64,000 nt of DNA from Achromobacter mucicolens (GCF_902859725.1 NZ_CADIJP010000010.1:1-64000), one strand, 5' to 3'; shown: positions 52,969 through 62,484, numbered from the stretch's first letter. A program made the numbers and translations. Notes: generated from the sequence alone by a model not told the origin.

Positions 52969-53700
52969 TCAGGGCTGGATGCCGATGCCCCAGGCCGTCC
53001 AGTAACTGTCGCGCAGGCGCATCCAGAAACGGTCGCCGGCCTCGCCGGCCACCTTGCGCAGCGACCGGCGCAGCCGGTCCAGATTGGCCTGGCGCTGACG
53101 CTCGGACAGCGCGCCTTGCGTGCCGCGGTCGAAGTCGATGAGCCAGACCCGGCCGTCGTTGCCGATGAGGATGTTGAAGGCGTTCAGGTCGGCGTGCCAG
53201 ACGCCCGCCCGGTGCATGCGGACGATGGCGTCGGCCACCGGCTGCCATAACGGTTCGGTCAGCGCCTGCGCCAAGGGCCGCACGCCTGGGATGCGCTCGA
53301 CCACGATGGCCGCGCGGTAGATCGGGCCCTGGCGCCAGTACGCCGCCGCCAACGGGGCGGGCACCGGCAGCCCTTGCGCGCGCAGCGCGGCCAGCAGCCG
53401 GTATTCGCGAAAGCTTCGGGTGCGCGACTCGCCGTTCCACAGATAGGCATCGCGGCTGATGCGGGCGATCATGCCGCCGCGGCGGTAGCGCCGCAGCACG
53501 CCCTGCCAGCCCTGCCCCTCGACGAACCACGCCGCCTGGCGTCCGCCGGCGTCTACGGGCCGCGCCCGGTCGCCGTAGTGCGCAGGGTTGAAGACTTCCG
53601 GCCCCGCGTCGGCAAGGCGCCGCGCGTCGCTGAGCATGGCGCCGGCCAGCGGACCCTCCCAGGCGGTGCGCCGCGCGCCGGATCGATCGTCACCCTGCAC
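52969..53700 (-). CDS. kdkA: 3-deoxy-D-manno-octulosonic acid kinase (KdkA)
   Basis: LPS inner-core kinase, about 243 aa, that phosphorylates Kdo at O-4. A protein-kinase-like fold: RRYRRGGMIARISRDAYLW near the N-terminus, SFREYRLLAALRAQGLPVPAPL, the catalytic loop HADLNAFNILI (about 168) and the metal motif WLIDFDRG. These match Haemophilus KdkA. No ATG gives the full N-terminus. I use the GTG at 53700 with GGA upstream; a TTG at 53721 or an ATG at 53637 are alternatives. It overlaps the 3' end of the globin gene by about 10 bases. Confidence 0.88.
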   Translation of the reverse strand: MQGDDRSGARRTAWEGPLAGAMLSDARRLADAGPEVFNPAHYGDRARPVDAGGRQAAWFVEGQGWQGVLRRYRRGGMIARISRDAYLWNGESRTRSFREYRLLAALRAQGLPVPAPLAAAYWRQGPIYRAAIVVERIPGVRPLAQALTEPLWQPVADAIVRMHRAGVWHADLNAFNILIGNDGRVWLIDFDRGTQGALSERQRQANLDRLRRSLRKVAGEAGDRFWMRLRDSYWTAWGIGIQP

Positions 53701-54112
53701 GATTGCGCATCCAGTCGGCAACGCCGTAGAACGATTCGAGCAGCCGCTCGATCAAGGCGGGCTCGATGCCCTCGTCTTCCATCGCACGTCCGATGCAGGC
53801 CACCCACTGGTCGCGCTCGACTTCGCCGATGGAAAACGGCAGGTGGCGCGCCCGCAGGCGGGGATGGCCGAAGCGCTCGATGTAGTGGTCCGGCCCGCCG
53901 AAGTATCCGCACAGGAACCAGAAGAGCTTGTCGCGCGCCTCGTCCAGGCTGGGGCCGTGGGCGGCGCGCAGTTCCTTGAGGTCGGGCTCCATGTCCATCA
54001 GGTCATAGAAACGGTCGACGAGGGCGCGCACGCCGGCTTCGCCGCCAAGAAGGTCAAACATGGTGCGGGAATTTTCCACGGGTTCTGTAATGGTGAGGAC
54101 GCGGGACGTCAT
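53690..54112 (-). CDS. Group II truncated haemoglobin
   Basis: Small haem protein (140 aa) of the 2-on-2 globin fold, group II. FDLLGGEAGVRALVDRFYDLMD begins the fold; the proximal histidine lies in the FGHPRLRARHLPF segment; and the group II tryptophan is in RDQWVACIGRAM. Such proteins bind O2 or NO and often protect against nitrosative or oxidative stress. The ATG overlaps the permease stop as TGATG, so it should be translationally coupled. Kdo kinase follows with a short overlap. Confidence 0.92.
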   Translation of the reverse strand: MTSRVLTITEPVENSRTMFDLLGGEAGVRALVDRFYDLMDMEPDLKELRAAHGPSLDEARDKLFWFLCGYFGGPDHYIERFGHPRLRARHLPFSIGEVERDQWVACIGRAMEDEGIEPALIERLLESFYGVADWMRNRAG

Positions 54113-56643
54113 CAGGTTTCTCGAAGGGTGACGAGCGGCGGCGTGCTGCGCACGCCGCGCAGGGCAAGCGCGCCGCCCGCCCAGGCTCCCAGCATGCCGG
54201 CGCCGATGCCGGCCAGCCACGGCCAGAGGCTGAGGGTAATGGTGAAGTCGAACACCTGCGTTGACAAAACCCAAGCGATCGCCGTGGCGCCAGCCGCCGC
54301 CAAAAGACCGGCCAGCCCGCCCACCGCCCACAGCTCGATGCGCTGGGAACGGGCAAGCTGACGGCGCGTGGCGCCGAGCGCGCGCAGCACCGCCGCCTCG
54401 CGCATCCGCTCGTCGCGCGTCGCGGTCAGCGCCGCGGACAGCACCAGCACGCCGGCGGCCAGGGTGAACAGGAACAGGAGCTGCACCGCGCGGCCCACTT
54501 CATTCAGCACGGATTGCAACTGCTGCAGGATGGCGCCCACGTCGAACACCGTCAGGTTCGGAAACTCCCGCACCAGCGCGGGCAGCACCGCCGCCTTGTC
54601 AGGCGGCAGGTAAAAGGACGTGATCCAGCTCTGAGGCATGTCGGCCAGTGCGGCGGGGGTCAGGATGGCGAAAAAATTGACGCGCATCGTATCCCAATCC
54701 ACCCGGCGGATGCTCGACACGGCCACTTCCACCTGCTGGCCGGCCACGTCGAACGTCATCTTGTCGCCCAGGCCGATGCGCAGGGACTGCGCCAGTCCCG
54801 CTTCCAGCGAGACCTCGGCCGAGCCCGGCGCCAGCCAGCGGCCCTGCTCGATGCGGTTGGAAGACGGCATCTCGTCGCTATAGGACAGGTTGAATTCGCG
54901 GTCCACCAGGCGCTTGGCGCGCGGTTCTTCGTAGTCGTCCGGTCCCACCGGCTTGCCGTTGACCGCGATCAGCCGGCCACGCACCATCGGCGACAACGTG
55001 ATGCGGCCCAGCCCTTCGCGCGTCAGCGCATCGGTCACGGCCTGGCGCTGGTCTGGCTGCACGTTGATCAGGAACCGGTTGGGCGCGTCCGGCGGCATGG
55101 TGCGCTGCCACCCCTGGATCAGATCGGTGCGGGTCATGGTCAGCAGCAGCAGCGCCATCAACCCGACAGCCAGCGCGCAGACCTGCGTGATCGTGGCCGC
55201 CCGGCGGCGCACCACGCCCGCCAGGGCAAAGCGCAGCGCGGGAAACCCGGCCGCCAGGCGGCGCACCCGCGCCAGCCCCAGGATGCACAGCCAGGCCACC
55301 AGGGCAAACACGCCGAAGGCGCCCAGAAAGCCGCCGGCCACCACACCGCCCAGCTTCGCGTCGCCCGCGAACCACCAGATCAGGAGCGCGAACCCCACCG
55401 CGCCCAGCACGTAACCGAAGGCGCTGCGGGCGCTGATCGTATCCGCGTCGCGCCGCAGGACGCGGGCGGGCGGCACGTGCCGAAGCTGCGCCAGCGCGGG
55501 CAGCGCAAAGCCCAAGAGCAGCAGCAGCCCGGTCAACAGGCCCTGAAGCGCCGGAATGGCCGACGGCGCCGGCAGCGTGGTGTCGATCAGCGACCCCAGC
55601 AGCATCACCAGCACCTGGTGCACGCCAAAGCCCAGCAGGCAGCCGGCCGCGGACGAAAACAGGCCAACCAGCGTGAATTCCAGCGTCAGCATCCGCGCGA
55701 CCTGCGACTGCACGGCGCCCAGGCAGCGCATGACCGCGATGCCGTCGCGGTGCCGCGTCATGTAACGCCCCGCCGCCAGCGCCACGGCCACGGCCGAGAT
55801 CAGCACCGCCAGCAGCGCAACCAGCGACAGGAAACGCTGCGCGCGGTCCAGCGTGCGGCGCACTTCGGGGCGGCCCGACTCCAGCGTGGCGATCTTCTGG
55901 CCGCGCTTGAGGTTCTGGTTCAGCCAGGCGGAGTACCCGGCCACGGCGTCGGGCTGGCCGGCGATCAGCATGGCATAGCCGATGCGGCTGCCCGGCGCGA
56001 TCAGTCCGGTGGCCGGCAGGTCGCTGGCGCGCAGCAGCACGCGCGGCGCGACGTTGACGAACTGCATGCCCTTGTCCGGCTCATAGGTGATGACGCGGTC
56101 AATGCGCAGGTGGGCGTCGCCCACATTGAGCGTGTCGCCCACCTTCAGGTTCAGCAGTGCCAGCAGCTGGGCGTCGACCCACACCGCGCCTTCGGGCGGC
56201 ACGTCGCGCGTGGGTGCGTCGGGCGCAAACGGCGCATCCGCCACCCGCAGCGCCCCGCGAAGCGGGTAGCCGGGTTCCACGGCCTTCAGGGCGGCCAACT
56301 GTGCGCCGTCGCCGGCACCGACCATGGACGGAAACTGCCACGTGCTGGACACGGTGAGGCCGCGCTCGCGCGCCTGATCCTTGAAGGCGGCCGGCACGGG
56401 CTCGTCGGCGTCCAGCACCAGATCGGCGCCCAGCATCTGGCCGGCATCGCGTTCCAGCGCGCGTCCGACGCGGTCCGCCAGAAAGCCCACGCTGGTGACG
56501 GCCGCCACCGCCACGACCAGGGCCAGCACCAGCAAGCGCAGTTCGCCGGCACGCGCATCGCGCATCATCATCCGGGCGCCCAGGCGCAGGGTGGACCAGA
56601 AACCGGGGCGCTTGGCCTGTGACATATCAGGGAAATCCATCAT
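54112..56643 (-). CDS. FtsX-like ABC transporter permease (YbbP/LolE type)
   Basis: Large inner-membrane protein of 843 aa with two FtsX-like membrane units: one helix at about 37-57, a core at about 268-470, and a C-terminal core at about 715-843, with MacB-type periplasmic domains between. This is the YbbP architecture, usually paired with a YbbA ATPase; no ATPase gene is adjacent, so the partner must be elsewhere. Its substrate is unknown; the family is implicated in lipoprotein or lipid handling. ATG at 56643 has a poor ribosome binding site; the next ATG or MSQAKR six codons on is possible. First gene of the permease-globin-kdkA unit. Confidence 0.87.
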   Translation of the reverse strand: MMDFPDMSQAKRPGFWSTLRLGARMMMRDARAGELRLLVLALVVAVAAVTSVGFLADRVGRALERDAGQMLGADLVLDADEPVPAAFKDQARERGLTVSSTWQFPSMVGAGDGAQLAALKAVEPGYPLRGALRVADAPFAPDAPTRDVPPEGAVWVDAQLLALLNLKVGDTLNVGDAHLRIDRVITYEPDKGMQFVNVAPRVLLRASDLPATGLIAPGSRIGYAMLIAGQPDAVAGYSAWLNQNLKRGQKIATLESGRPEVRRTLDRAQRFLSLVALLAVLISAVAVALAAGRYMTRHRDGIAVMRCLGAVQSQVARMLTLEFTLVGLFSSAAGCLLGFGVHQVLVMLLGSLIDTTLPAPSAIPALQGLLTGLLLLLGFALPALAQLRHVPPARVLRRDADTISARSAFGYVLGAVGFALLIWWFAGDAKLGGVVAGGFLGAFGVFALVAWLCILGLARVRRLAAGFPALRFALAGVVRRRAATITQVCALAVGLMALLLLTMTRTDLIQGWQRTMPPDAPNRFLINVQPDQRQAVTDALTREGLGRITLSPMVRGRLIAVNGKPVGPDDYEEPRAKRLVDREFNLSYSDEMPSSNRIEQGRWLAPGSAEVSLEAGLAQSLRIGLGDKMTFDVAGQQVEVAVSSIRRVDWDTMRVNFFAILTPAALADMPQSWITSFYLPPDKAAVLPALVREFPNLTVFDVGAILQQLQSVLNEVGRAVQLLFLFTLAAGVLVLSAALTATRDERMREAAVLRALGATRRQLARSQRIELWAVGGLAGLLAAAGATAIAWVLSTQVFDFTITLSLWPWLAGIGAGMLGAWAGGALALRGVRSTPPLVTLRET

Positions 56644-56745
56644 TCAACTATGTTAGCCAACGGTAAGAAAGCGATCTGATTCCCGATATCATCCCGGGGC
56701 GGGAGGCAAAGCCGCCCTTAAAGATAACCAATTCCGGAGAAGACA

Positions 56746-57720
56746 ATGCGTAAATCCTGGCTTGCGGCCACGATTCTGGCCGCCTGCGCGGCCGCCACAT
56801 CCCTGCCCTCGGCGGCACAGACCACCCTGAAGATGGCCTACGCCCTGTCGACCTCGTCGCACTACGGCGCCGGCGCCGACGCGATGGCCAAGTCCATCGA
56901 GGCCTCTTCCAACGGCAAGTTCAAGGTCCAGCAATTCGCCAACAGCGCCCTGGGCGGTGAACGCGAGGTCATCGAGGGCCTGCAGATCGGCACCATCGAT
57001 CTCGCGATCGTTTCGACCGGTGCAACCCTCAATTTTGTTCCCGAAACCGGCGTTTTCGATATTCCTTTCCTCTTGCGCGACCTGCCGCACGCCCGTGCCG
57101 TGCTCGACAGCAAGATCGGCCAGGACATGCTGGCCAAGTTCCCCAGCCGCGGCATCGTGGCGCTGGCCTGGGGCGAACAGGGCTTTCGCCACCTGACCAA
57201 CAACGTCCGCCCGGTCAAGACCCCGGCCGATGCCAAGGGCCTGAAGATCCGCACCACGGAAAACCCCATCCACATCACCGCCTTCCGCCAGATCGGCATC
57301 CTGCCCACGCCGATGGCCTGGCCCGAAGTGGCCACCGCCCTTCAGCAGGGCACCATCGACGGCCAGGAAAACCCGCTGTCCGTGATCACGTCGGCCAAGC
57401 TGTCGCAGATGCAGAAGTACCTGTCGCTGACCGGCCACGTGTACGGCCCGGCCCTGGTGCTGATGTCGGCCAACGTCTATGAAGGCCTGTCGGCCGCCGA
57501 CAAGGCCAACTTCGACAAGGCCGGCAAGGAATCGGCCCAGGCCATGCGCGCCTACGTCGACAACATCGAGAAGACGGGCGTCGAGCAGCTGAAGAAGGAA
57601 GGCATGCAAGTCACCGAAGTGGACCGCGCCGCCTTCGCCGCCGCCGTGGAACCCGCCTACCCCGAGTACTACAAGAAGTTCGACAAGAAGCTGATCGACT
57701 CGATCCGCGACACCAAGTAA
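56746..57720 (+). CDS. TRAP transporter substrate-binding protein (DctP family)
   Basis: Periplasmic binding protein of 324 aa for a tripartite ATP-independent transporter. It has a Sec signal ending SAAQ at about residue 25. The fold signatures are YALSTSSHYGAGADAMAKSIE, GTIDLAIVSTGATLNFVPE and LKIRTTENPIH; the last carries the arginine that binds the ligand carboxylate. The substrate is probably a small organic acid. GGAGAAG precedes the ATG. First gene of a three-gene operon with both permease subunits. Confidence 0.93.
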   Translation: MRKSWLAATILAACAAATSLPSAAQTTLKMAYALSTSSHYGAGADAMAKSIEASSNGKFKVQQFANSALGGEREVIEGLQIGTIDLAIVSTGATLNFVPETGVFDIPFLLRDLPHARAVLDSKIGQDMLAKFPSRGIVALAWGEQGFRHLTNNVRPVKTPADAKGLKIRTTENPIHITAFRQIGILPTPMAWPEVATALQQGTIDGQENPLSVITSAKLSQMQKYLSLTGHVYGPALVLMSANVYEGLSAADKANFDKAGKESAQAMRAYVDNIEKTGVEQLKKEGMQVTEVDRAAFAAAVEPAYPEYYKKFDKKLIDSIRDTK

Positions 57721-57726
57721 GCCGGC

Positions 57727-57748
57727 GCGGCCCCCGTGGCGGGGCCGC
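57727..57748 (+). other. Intercistronic hairpin between TRAP binding protein and permeases
   Basis: GCGGCCCC (57727-57734) pairs perfectly with GGGGCCGC (57741-57748) around a 6-base loop, directly after the binding-protein stop. There is no T run next to it. Such stems often stabilise the binding-protein mRNA or lower permease expression. Confidence 0.5.
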
Positions 57749-57823
57749 TCGCCTGGCGGCGGGGCCGGCTTTCGCCGCGCGCCCGCCCTATTTTTTTCGC
57801 GACTTTCGCCAACGGAATTCACC

Positions 57824-58324
57824 ATGCGTTTGCTCTGCGCCTTCGACCGCGGCCTGTTCAAGCTGGTCTCGGCATTCGCCCAACTCCTCCTGGTCGCCGC
57901 CGCAGCGGCCGCGTTCTATCAGGTCATCGCCCGGTTCGTGCTGCATTCGCCCGCCGACTGGAGCGAGGTCCTCACCCGCGCGCTTCTCATCTGGACCGTG
58001 CTGCTGGGCGTGGCCCTGGCCTTTCGCCACGGCGCCATGATCAGCGTGGAACTGCTGCGCAACATGCTGGGCGGCAAGCGACGCCGGGTACTGGAAGCCA
58101 TCATCGGCCTCATCTGCGCCGGTTTTCTCGGCTTTCTGGCCTGGATCGGCGGCAACATGACCTACCGCGTGCGGTTCCAGAACGTGCCGAGCCTGGACAT
58201 CTCGATTTCCTGGATCTACCTGGCGATCCCCGTGGGCGCCACGCTGGCGGCCATCGCCGTGCTGGCCCGCTGGTGCGCCGGCGACGAAGAAGACGTGCCC
58301 GTGCGCAACGACGCGCAAGGCTGA
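57824..58324 (+). CDS. TRAP transporter small permease (DctQ family)
   Basis: Four-helix membrane subunit, 166 aa. The DctQ features are the AAFYQVIARFVLHSPADWSEVLTRALLIWTVLLG segment and the FRHGAMISVELL motif. It holds the large permease to the binding protein. Starts 103 bases after the binding-protein gene. Confidence 0.92.
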   Translation: MRLLCAFDRGLFKLVSAFAQLLLVAAAAAAFYQVIARFVLHSPADWSEVLTRALLIWTVLLGVALAFRHGAMISVELLRNMLGGKRRRVLEAIIGLICAGFLGFLAWIGGNMTYRVRFQNVPSLDISISWIYLAIPVGATLAAIAVLARWCAGDEEDVPVRNDAQG

Positions 58325-58360
58325 GCCGCCCCTTATCGAACCTGAGCAGCAGAAATCGCC

Positions 58361-59638
58361 ATGTCCCAATTAATGATTGTCTCGATGCTGATTTTCTTCG
58401 GGCTGTCCGTGCCGGTCGCCGTGTCGATCGGGCTGGCCAGCCTGGCGGGCGTCGGCGCCGCGGGCCTGCCCTGGCTGGTCGTCGCGCAGCAGTTGTTTGC
58501 CGCGCTGGACAAATACCCGCTCGTGGCCATCCCCTTCTTCATCCTGGCCGGCAACCTGATGGAAGCCGGCGGCATCTCCGAACGCATGGTGGAATTCGCC
58601 AAGAGCGTGGTGGGCGGCATCCAGGGCGGCCTGGCCTGCACCTGCGTGCTGACCTGCATGATCTTCGCGGCGGTCGCCGGCTCCAGCGTGGCCACCACCT
58701 TCGCGGTCGGCGCGATCCTGATCCCCGCGATGATCCGGCACGGCTATCCCGCCCCCTTTGCGGCGTCATTGCAGGCCAGCGCGGCGGAACTCGGCGTCAT
58801 CATTCCGCCGTCGATCCCGATGATCCTGTTTGCCGTGTCCACCGACACGTCCACCGGCGAGCTGTTCATCGCCGGCGTCATGCCCGGCATCCTGATCGGG
58901 GTGGCGCTGATGTTCTACGTCTGGATCTACGCCAAGCGCAACAACCTGGGCAAGCGCGACGGCGAAGGCCGCCTGCCGCTGTGGCCGTCGTTCAAGCGCG
59001 CGTGGCTTGCGCTGCTGATGCCGGTCATCATCCTGGGCGGCATCTATGGCGGCATCTTCACGCCGACCGAGGCCTCGGTCGTGGCCGTGATGTACGCCGT
59101 CTTCGTGGGCAAGGTCATCTACCGCCGCCTCACGTTCCGCCAGTTGTCCGCCACGCTGCACAAGTCGGTCGTGTCGACCGCGGTCATCATGTTCGTGATC
59201 GCCAACGCCGGCCTGTTCAGCTTCCTGCTCAACCGCGCCGGCATTCCGGACGCGCTGGGCACGTGGCTCGCCCAGGTTTTCGACACAAAGTTCGGCTTCC
59301 TGATGGGCGTGAACGCCGCGCTGTTCGTCATCGGCATGTTCATCGAGACTTCGGCGTCGATCGTCGTGCTGGCCCCGCTGCTGCTGCCGGTGGCGCTGCA
59401 GTTCGGCGTGGACCCGGTGCACTTTGGCATCATCATGGTGGTCAACCTGGCGCTGGGCATGATCACCCCGCCGTTCGGCGTGAACCTGTTCGCGGCCTGC
59501 GCGGTGGCCAAGCTGCCGCTCGAGCGTATCGTCAAGCCGCTGGTGCCCTTCGTCGGCGTCGTGATCCTGTGCCTGATGGTCATCACCTATTGGCCCGGGC
59601 TGTCGCTGGGTCTGCGCGACCTGGTCTACGCCAAGTGA
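58361..59638 (+). CDS. TRAP transporter large permease (DctM family)
   Basis: Sodium-coupled transport subunit, 425 aa, about 12 helices. Typical segments are PFFILAGNLMEAGGISERM, GSSVATTFAVGAILIPAMI, LGVIIPPSIPMILFAVSTDTSTGELF and LALGMITPPFGVNLF. It follows the small permease by 36 bases and ends before a strong terminator. Confidence 0.94.
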   Translation: MSQLMIVSMLIFFGLSVPVAVSIGLASLAGVGAAGLPWLVVAQQLFAALDKYPLVAIPFFILAGNLMEAGGISERMVEFAKSVVGGIQGGLACTCVLTCMIFAAVAGSSVATTFAVGAILIPAMIRHGYPAPFAASLQASAAELGVIIPPSIPMILFAVSTDTSTGELFIAGVMPGILIGVALMFYVWIYAKRNNLGKRDGEGRLPLWPSFKRAWLALLMPVIILGGIYGGIFTPTEASVVAVMYAVFVGKVIYRRLTFRQLSATLHKSVVSTAVIMFVIANAGLFSFLLNRAGIPDALGTWLAQVFDTKFGFLMGVNAALFVIGMFIETSASIVVLAPLLLPVALQFGVDPVHFGIIMVVNLALGMITPPFGVNLFAACAVAKLPLERIVKPLVPFVGVVILCLMVITYWPGLSLGLRDLVYAK

Positions 59639-59721
59639 TCCGCCTGCCGCCGTGCGGGCCAGCGCCCGCGCGGCGGGTAGCGCCCGGCCCGCCCGATGGG
59701 CGTGCAGGGCCGCAGAATGAG

Positions 59722-59748
59722 AAAAGCGCCCGGTTGGGGCGCTTTTTC
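59722..59748. terminator. Bidirectional terminator between TRAP and DUF3579 genes
   Basis: A 10-bp stem (AAAAGCGCCC, 59722-59731, with 59737-59746), a 5-base loop and T on both readings. It serves the TRAP operon on plus and the DUF3579 gene on minus. Confidence 0.88.
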
Positions 59749-59759
59749 GTTCTGGGGGC

Positions 59760-60050
59760 CTAGATTTCGCGTTCTTCCGTCTTGAGGTTGTTGTCGCGGG
59801 CGAAGTCCACCACGAACTTGTAGGCCAGCGGCTCCAGGTCGCGCAGGCGCAGGTCGACCACGATCCCGCGCACGCCATCGATCACGACGGGCAGCACATA
59901 AGGCGAATAAGTGAGGTGGTTACCAGCACAGCCGGCCGGCCGGAACTGTGCCATTACGCCGGCGAGCCGTTCCGCCCAATCGCTGGGGCGGAAGCGGCTA
60001 CCGCTTTCGGTAACGCCATGAATTACGAATTGTCTGACGCGAGTTGCCAT
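59760..60050 (-). CDS. DUF3579 domain-containing protein
   Basis: Small conserved beta-proteobacterial protein (96 aa) of unknown function. The family pattern is visible: FVIHGVTESGSRFRPSDWAERLAGVM, LTYSPYVLPVVIDGVRGIVVDLRLRDLEPLAYKFVVDFARDN. No signal or membrane helix. Divergent from argD, with 179 bases between starts. Confidence 0.88.
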   Translation of the reverse strand: MATRVRQFVIHGVTESGSRFRPSDWAERLAGVMAQFRPAGCAGNHLTYSPYVLPVVIDGVRGIVVDLRLRDLEPLAYKFVVDFARDNNLKTEEREI

Positions 60051-60229
60051 GTGTTCTTCACTGCGGGACGCCTTTCACGAAAGCCGGATCTTCGGCGTGA
60101 TCAAACATGCGTGCCGCGCCGCGAATTGTATATGATTGATCCTTTGCCCTCTTTCAAACTGCGATTCGCCCCGATTCGCCCCTTGGAAGCGGGCACGCTG
60201 TCGATGCCATTCCCCCAGGAGGATCCGCG

Positions 60230-61411
60230 ATGAGCTCGCCTCTGGCCAATATCTATGCCCGGCTGCCGGTGTCGTTCACGCACGGCCAGGGTGTCTGGCT
60301 GTGGGACGCCGACGGCCGAAAGTACCTGGATGCCCTGGCCGGCATCGGCGTCTCGTGCCTGGGCCATGCCCATCCCAAGCTGGTCGCCGCCATCACCGAG
60401 CAGGCCGCCCGGGTCATCCATACCTCCAACATCTACGAAATCCCCCAGCAGACCGCGCTGGCCGCCCGGCTGACGGCGCTGTCCGGCATGCAGGAAGTCG
60501 CGTTCAACAACAGCGGCTCCGAAGCCAACGAAGCGGCCATCAAGCTCGCCCGCTACTACGCGTACCAGCGCGGCAACAAGCACGCCCACATCATCACGAT
60601 GGATTCGTCCTGGCATGGCCGCACGCTCGCCACGCTGGCGGCCACCGGCAGCGACAAGGCGCGCAAGGGCTTCGAACCCCTGCCCAGCGGCTTCATCCAG
60701 GTGCCGTACAACAACCTGGAAGCGGTGCGCGCCGCGGGCGACGCCGAGCCCCGCACCACCGCGGTGCTGCTGGAAGTCCTGCAGGGCGAAGGCGGCATCC
60801 GCCCGTCCGACATTGCCTACCTGCAAGCACTGCGCCAGTTGTGCACCGAGCGCGGCTGGCTGCTGATGATCGACGAAGTGCAGTCTGGCATCGGACGCAC
60901 CGGCAAGTGGTTCGCGCACCAATGGGCCGATATCCGTCCCGACGTCATGACGCTGGCCAAGGGGCTGGCGGGCGGCGTGCCCATCGGCGCGATGCTGGCG
61001 GCAGGGCCCGCCGCGGGCGTCTTCACGCCGGGCAGCCACGGCACCACGTTCGGCGGCGGGCCGCTGGTGTGCGCCGCGGGCCTGGCGGTGCTCGATGCGC
61101 TGGAATCCGAAAACCTGCTTGAAAACGCCCATGCCGTGGGCGAATACCTGAAAGACCGCCTGGCCGGCGCGCTGGCCGGCACGCCCGGCGTGGCCGACAT
61201 CCGCGGCCGCGGCCTCATGCTGGGCATCGAACTGGCCCGCCCCTGCGGCGTCCTGGCGCTGCGCGCCCTGGAAGCGGGCCTGCTCATCAACGTCACGCGC
61301 GACCGCGTCATCCGCATGCTGCCGCCGCTGATCCTGACCCGGGAAGAGGCCGACCAGATCGTCGCCCTCCTGGTGCCGCTCATCCAACAGTTCCTGGCCG
61401 AAAAACCATAA
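60230..61411 (+). CDS. argD: Acetylornithine aminotransferase
   Basis: PLP-dependent class III aminotransferase, 393 aa, converting N-acetylglutamate semialdehyde to N-acetylornithine. It opens LPVSFTHGQGVWLWDADGRKYLDALAGIGV. The cofactor aspartate is in MIDEVQSGIGRTGK, and the Schiff-base lysine in TLAKGLAGGVPIGAM (about 244). GGAGGATC before the ATG is a strong ribosome binding site. It precedes argF by 38 bases, an arginine pair in one transcript. Confidence 0.95.
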   Translation: MSSPLANIYARLPVSFTHGQGVWLWDADGRKYLDALAGIGVSCLGHAHPKLVAAITEQAARVIHTSNIYEIPQQTALAARLTALSGMQEVAFNNSGSEANEAAIKLARYYAYQRGNKHAHIITMDSSWHGRTLATLAATGSDKARKGFEPLPSGFIQVPYNNLEAVRAAGDAEPRTTAVLLEVLQGEGGIRPSDIAYLQALRQLCTERGWLLMIDEVQSGIGRTGKWFAHQWADIRPDVMTLAKGLAGGVPIGAMLAAGPAAGVFTPGSHGTTFGGGPLVCAAGLAVLDALESENLLENAHAVGEYLKDRLAGALAGTPGVADIRGRGLMLGIELARPCGVLALRALEAGLLINVTRDRVIRMLPPLILTREEADQIVALLVPLIQQFLAEKP

Positions 61412-61449
61412 TCAACGTCCCTGCCGGGCCACGAGCCTGGCCGGGCCCA

Positions 61450-62409
61450 ATGACCTGCGACATCAACATGACTCCTCCCACGACTCAAAACGGCCCGCTG
61501 CGGCACTTCCTGCAGTTCAAGGACTTCTCGTCCGCCGAGATCGCCTACGTGCTGGACCGCGCGCGCCTGATCAAGGAAAAGTTCAAACGCTATGAGCCCC
61601 ACATGCCGCTGCACGACCGCACGCTGGCAATGGTGTTCGAAAAGGCCAGCACGCGCACCCGCGTGTCGTTCGAGGCCGGCATGTACCAGATGGGCGGCTC
61701 GGTCATCAACCTGACGTCCAACGACTCTCAGCTCGGCCGCTCCGAGCCCATCGAAGACACCGCGCGCGTGATCTCGCGCATGGTCGACATCGTCATGATC
61801 CGCACGTTCGAGCAGACCCGCATCGAGCGCTTCGCGTCGCATTCGCGCGTGCCCGTGATCAACGGCCTGACCAACGAATTCCACCCCTGCCAGATCCTGG
61901 CCGACATCTTCACCTACATCGAGCACCGCGGCCCCATTGCCGGCAAGACGGTAGCCTGGGTGGGCGACGCCAACAACATGGCCTACACGTGGCTGCAGGC
62001 GGCCGAAATGCTGGGCTTCACGCTGCACGTGTCCACGCCGGCCGGCTACGAACTTGAAGCCGCCCGCATCGGCACGCCGCCCGACAAGGTGCTGCGCCAG
62101 TTCAAGGATCCCATGGAGGCGTGCAAGGGCGCGCACCTGGTCACGACCGACGTCTGGACCAGCATGGGCTACGAAGCCGAAAACGAAGAGCGCCGCGCCG
62201 CGTTTGCCGACTGGTGCGTGGATGCCGAAATGATGGCCGCCGCCGACCCGCAGGCCGTCTTCATGCACTGCCTGCCCGCCCATCGCGGCGAGGAAGTGAC
62301 CGGCGAAGTCATCGACGGCCCGCAGAGCGTGGTCTGGGACGAGGCCGAGAACCGCCTGCACGTGCAGAAGGCGCTGATGGAATTCCTGCTGCTGGGTCAG
62401 GTCGACTGA
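61450..62409 (+). CDS. argF: Ornithine carbamoyltransferase
   Basis: Makes citrulline from ornithine and carbamoyl phosphate (319 aa). Carbamoyl phosphate is bound by STRTR (about 67-71). HPCQ lies in EFHPCQILADIF and the ornithine loop in HCLPAHRGEEV. An in-frame ATG at 61468 (MTPPTTQ) is an equally good start and closer to the family N-terminus; neither has a good binding site. Followed by a large terminator. Confidence 0.95.
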   Translation: MTCDINMTPPTTQNGPLRHFLQFKDFSSAEIAYVLDRARLIKEKFKRYEPHMPLHDRTLAMVFEKASTRTRVSFEAGMYQMGGSVINLTSNDSQLGRSEPIEDTARVISRMVDIVMIRTFEQTRIERFASHSRVPVINGLTNEFHPCQILADIFTYIEHRGPIAGKTVAWVGDANNMAYTWLQAAEMLGFTLHVSTPAGYELEAARIGTPPDKVLRQFKDPMEACKGAHLVTTDVWTSMGYEAENEERRAAFADWCVDAEMMAAADPQAVFMHCLPAHRGEEVTGEVIDGPQSVVWDEAENRLHVQKALMEFLLLGQVD

Positions 62410-62427
62410 TCCCGTCCTTCAAGGAAA

Positions 62428-62463
62428 AAGGGGCCCGGACATCGCGCGATGTCCGGGCCCCTT
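62428..62463. terminator. Long palindromic terminator after argF
   Basis: A perfect 36-base palindrome (centre at 62445/62446) ending AAG...CTT, with AAAAA on the left and TTTT soon after on the right. It serves argF and, in reverse, the alpha-beta barrel gene. Confidence 0.85.
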
Positions 62464-62484
62464 CACTTTTGTGGCGCAACGGCG

